Part shown: positions 12,785 to 12,810 of the stretch, in pieces
Layout of the letters: each line of letters begins with the position of its first letter
Numbering within the stretch: position 1 is the first letter of the stretch
Assembly: GCA_965649105.1 (NCBI GenBank)
Contig: CBFGJP010000072.1
Location: 1 to 12,810 of the forward strand
Direction of reading: 5' to 3'
Source of the DNA: JAOAFX01 sp965649105
Lineage (GTDB): Bacteria; Hydrothermota; Tepidihabitantia; SM23-42; JAOAFX01
DNA: 12,810 bases
The notes under the pieces: generated by a model
Seen by the model: only the letters and a program-made list of their open reading frames with translations
What the model was told of the DNA's origin: nothing
The model's database searches: none
Position numbers and translations under genes: made by a program

Positions 12785-12810
12785 TTTTTTGGGTGAGCAG
12801 AGTATAGAGC
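12762..12810 (+). CDS. Start of a downstream gene, truncated by the window edge
   Basis: ATG at 12762 (MTNIREGNFLGEQSIE and on) with GGAGG nine bases upstream, open to the edge. The same frame also contains an earlier, well-spaced SD (AAAGGAG) and ATG at 12726, but a TAG at 12753-12755 interrupts after nine codons. Too little is present to name it. Confidence 0.4.
   Translation, partial: MTNIREGNFLGEQSIE

Noticed and set aside
12750..12810. tRNA-like GGTAGCTCAG followed by AGAGC at the edge
   Set aside because: The spacing between the two blocks is far too long for a D-arm and no acceptor stem is visible.

Overview
The window is AT-rich DNA from an anaerobic bacterium, probably an uncultured candidate phylum of the FCB/WOR-3 (Stahlbacteria) type. 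I infer this from secreted proteins ending in FlgD-like or type IX-like C-terminal sorting domains, sharp sigma70-type promoters, Shine-Dalgarno (SD) sites, and several archaeal-looking enzymes (an RtcA, a radical SAM protein and an Archaeoglobus-like IscS). No rRNA, tRNA, transposon or CRISPR array is visible. The taxonomic call is inference.

Left third (1-5090): a 5'-truncated DnaE-type DNA polymerase alpha subunit on the plus strand. It converges with, and overlaps by 19 bp, a minus-strand B12-binding radical SAM protein. That gene has a textbook promoter placed so that its GTG would be the first transcribed codon. Just upstream of that promoter a strong hairpin terminator closes a minus-strand secreted, SD-led gene (3945-5087).

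Middle (5090-7058): divergent promoters, then a plus-strand radical SAM protein of unknown function, again with a leaderless-type start, and an RNA 3'-phosphate cyclase (rtcA).

Right-centre (7064-11004): the most interesting part is an eight-gene minus-strand operon driven by one consensus promoter. In transcription order it holds tusA, dsrE2, a tusD/dsrE-like gene, a tusC/dsrF-like gene, a tusB/dsrH-like gene, a PAS-domain gene (apparently frameshifted at an A8 run), a ferritin/rubrerythrin-like gene and a cysteine-desulfurase-like gene. It looks like a sulfur-relay operon. Its desulfurase homologue keeps the persulfide cysteine but lacks the lysine, histidine and glutamine that normally hold and work the PLP cofactor. 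Its ferritin-like protein lacks both histidine ligands of the diiron site. The pathway would therefore move persulfide sulfur with unconventional or non-catalytic partners.

Right end (11005-12810): an intergenic region with a tandem 11-bp repeat and a promoter, a secreted protein with a type IX-like C-terminal domain, then another promoter and the start of a further reading frame that runs off the window.

A recurring feature is that several promoters put the predicted transcription start on, or within a base or two of, the start codon (3861, 5187, 12701). Other genes have clear GGAGG sites, which suggests that leaderless and SD-led translation are used side by side.
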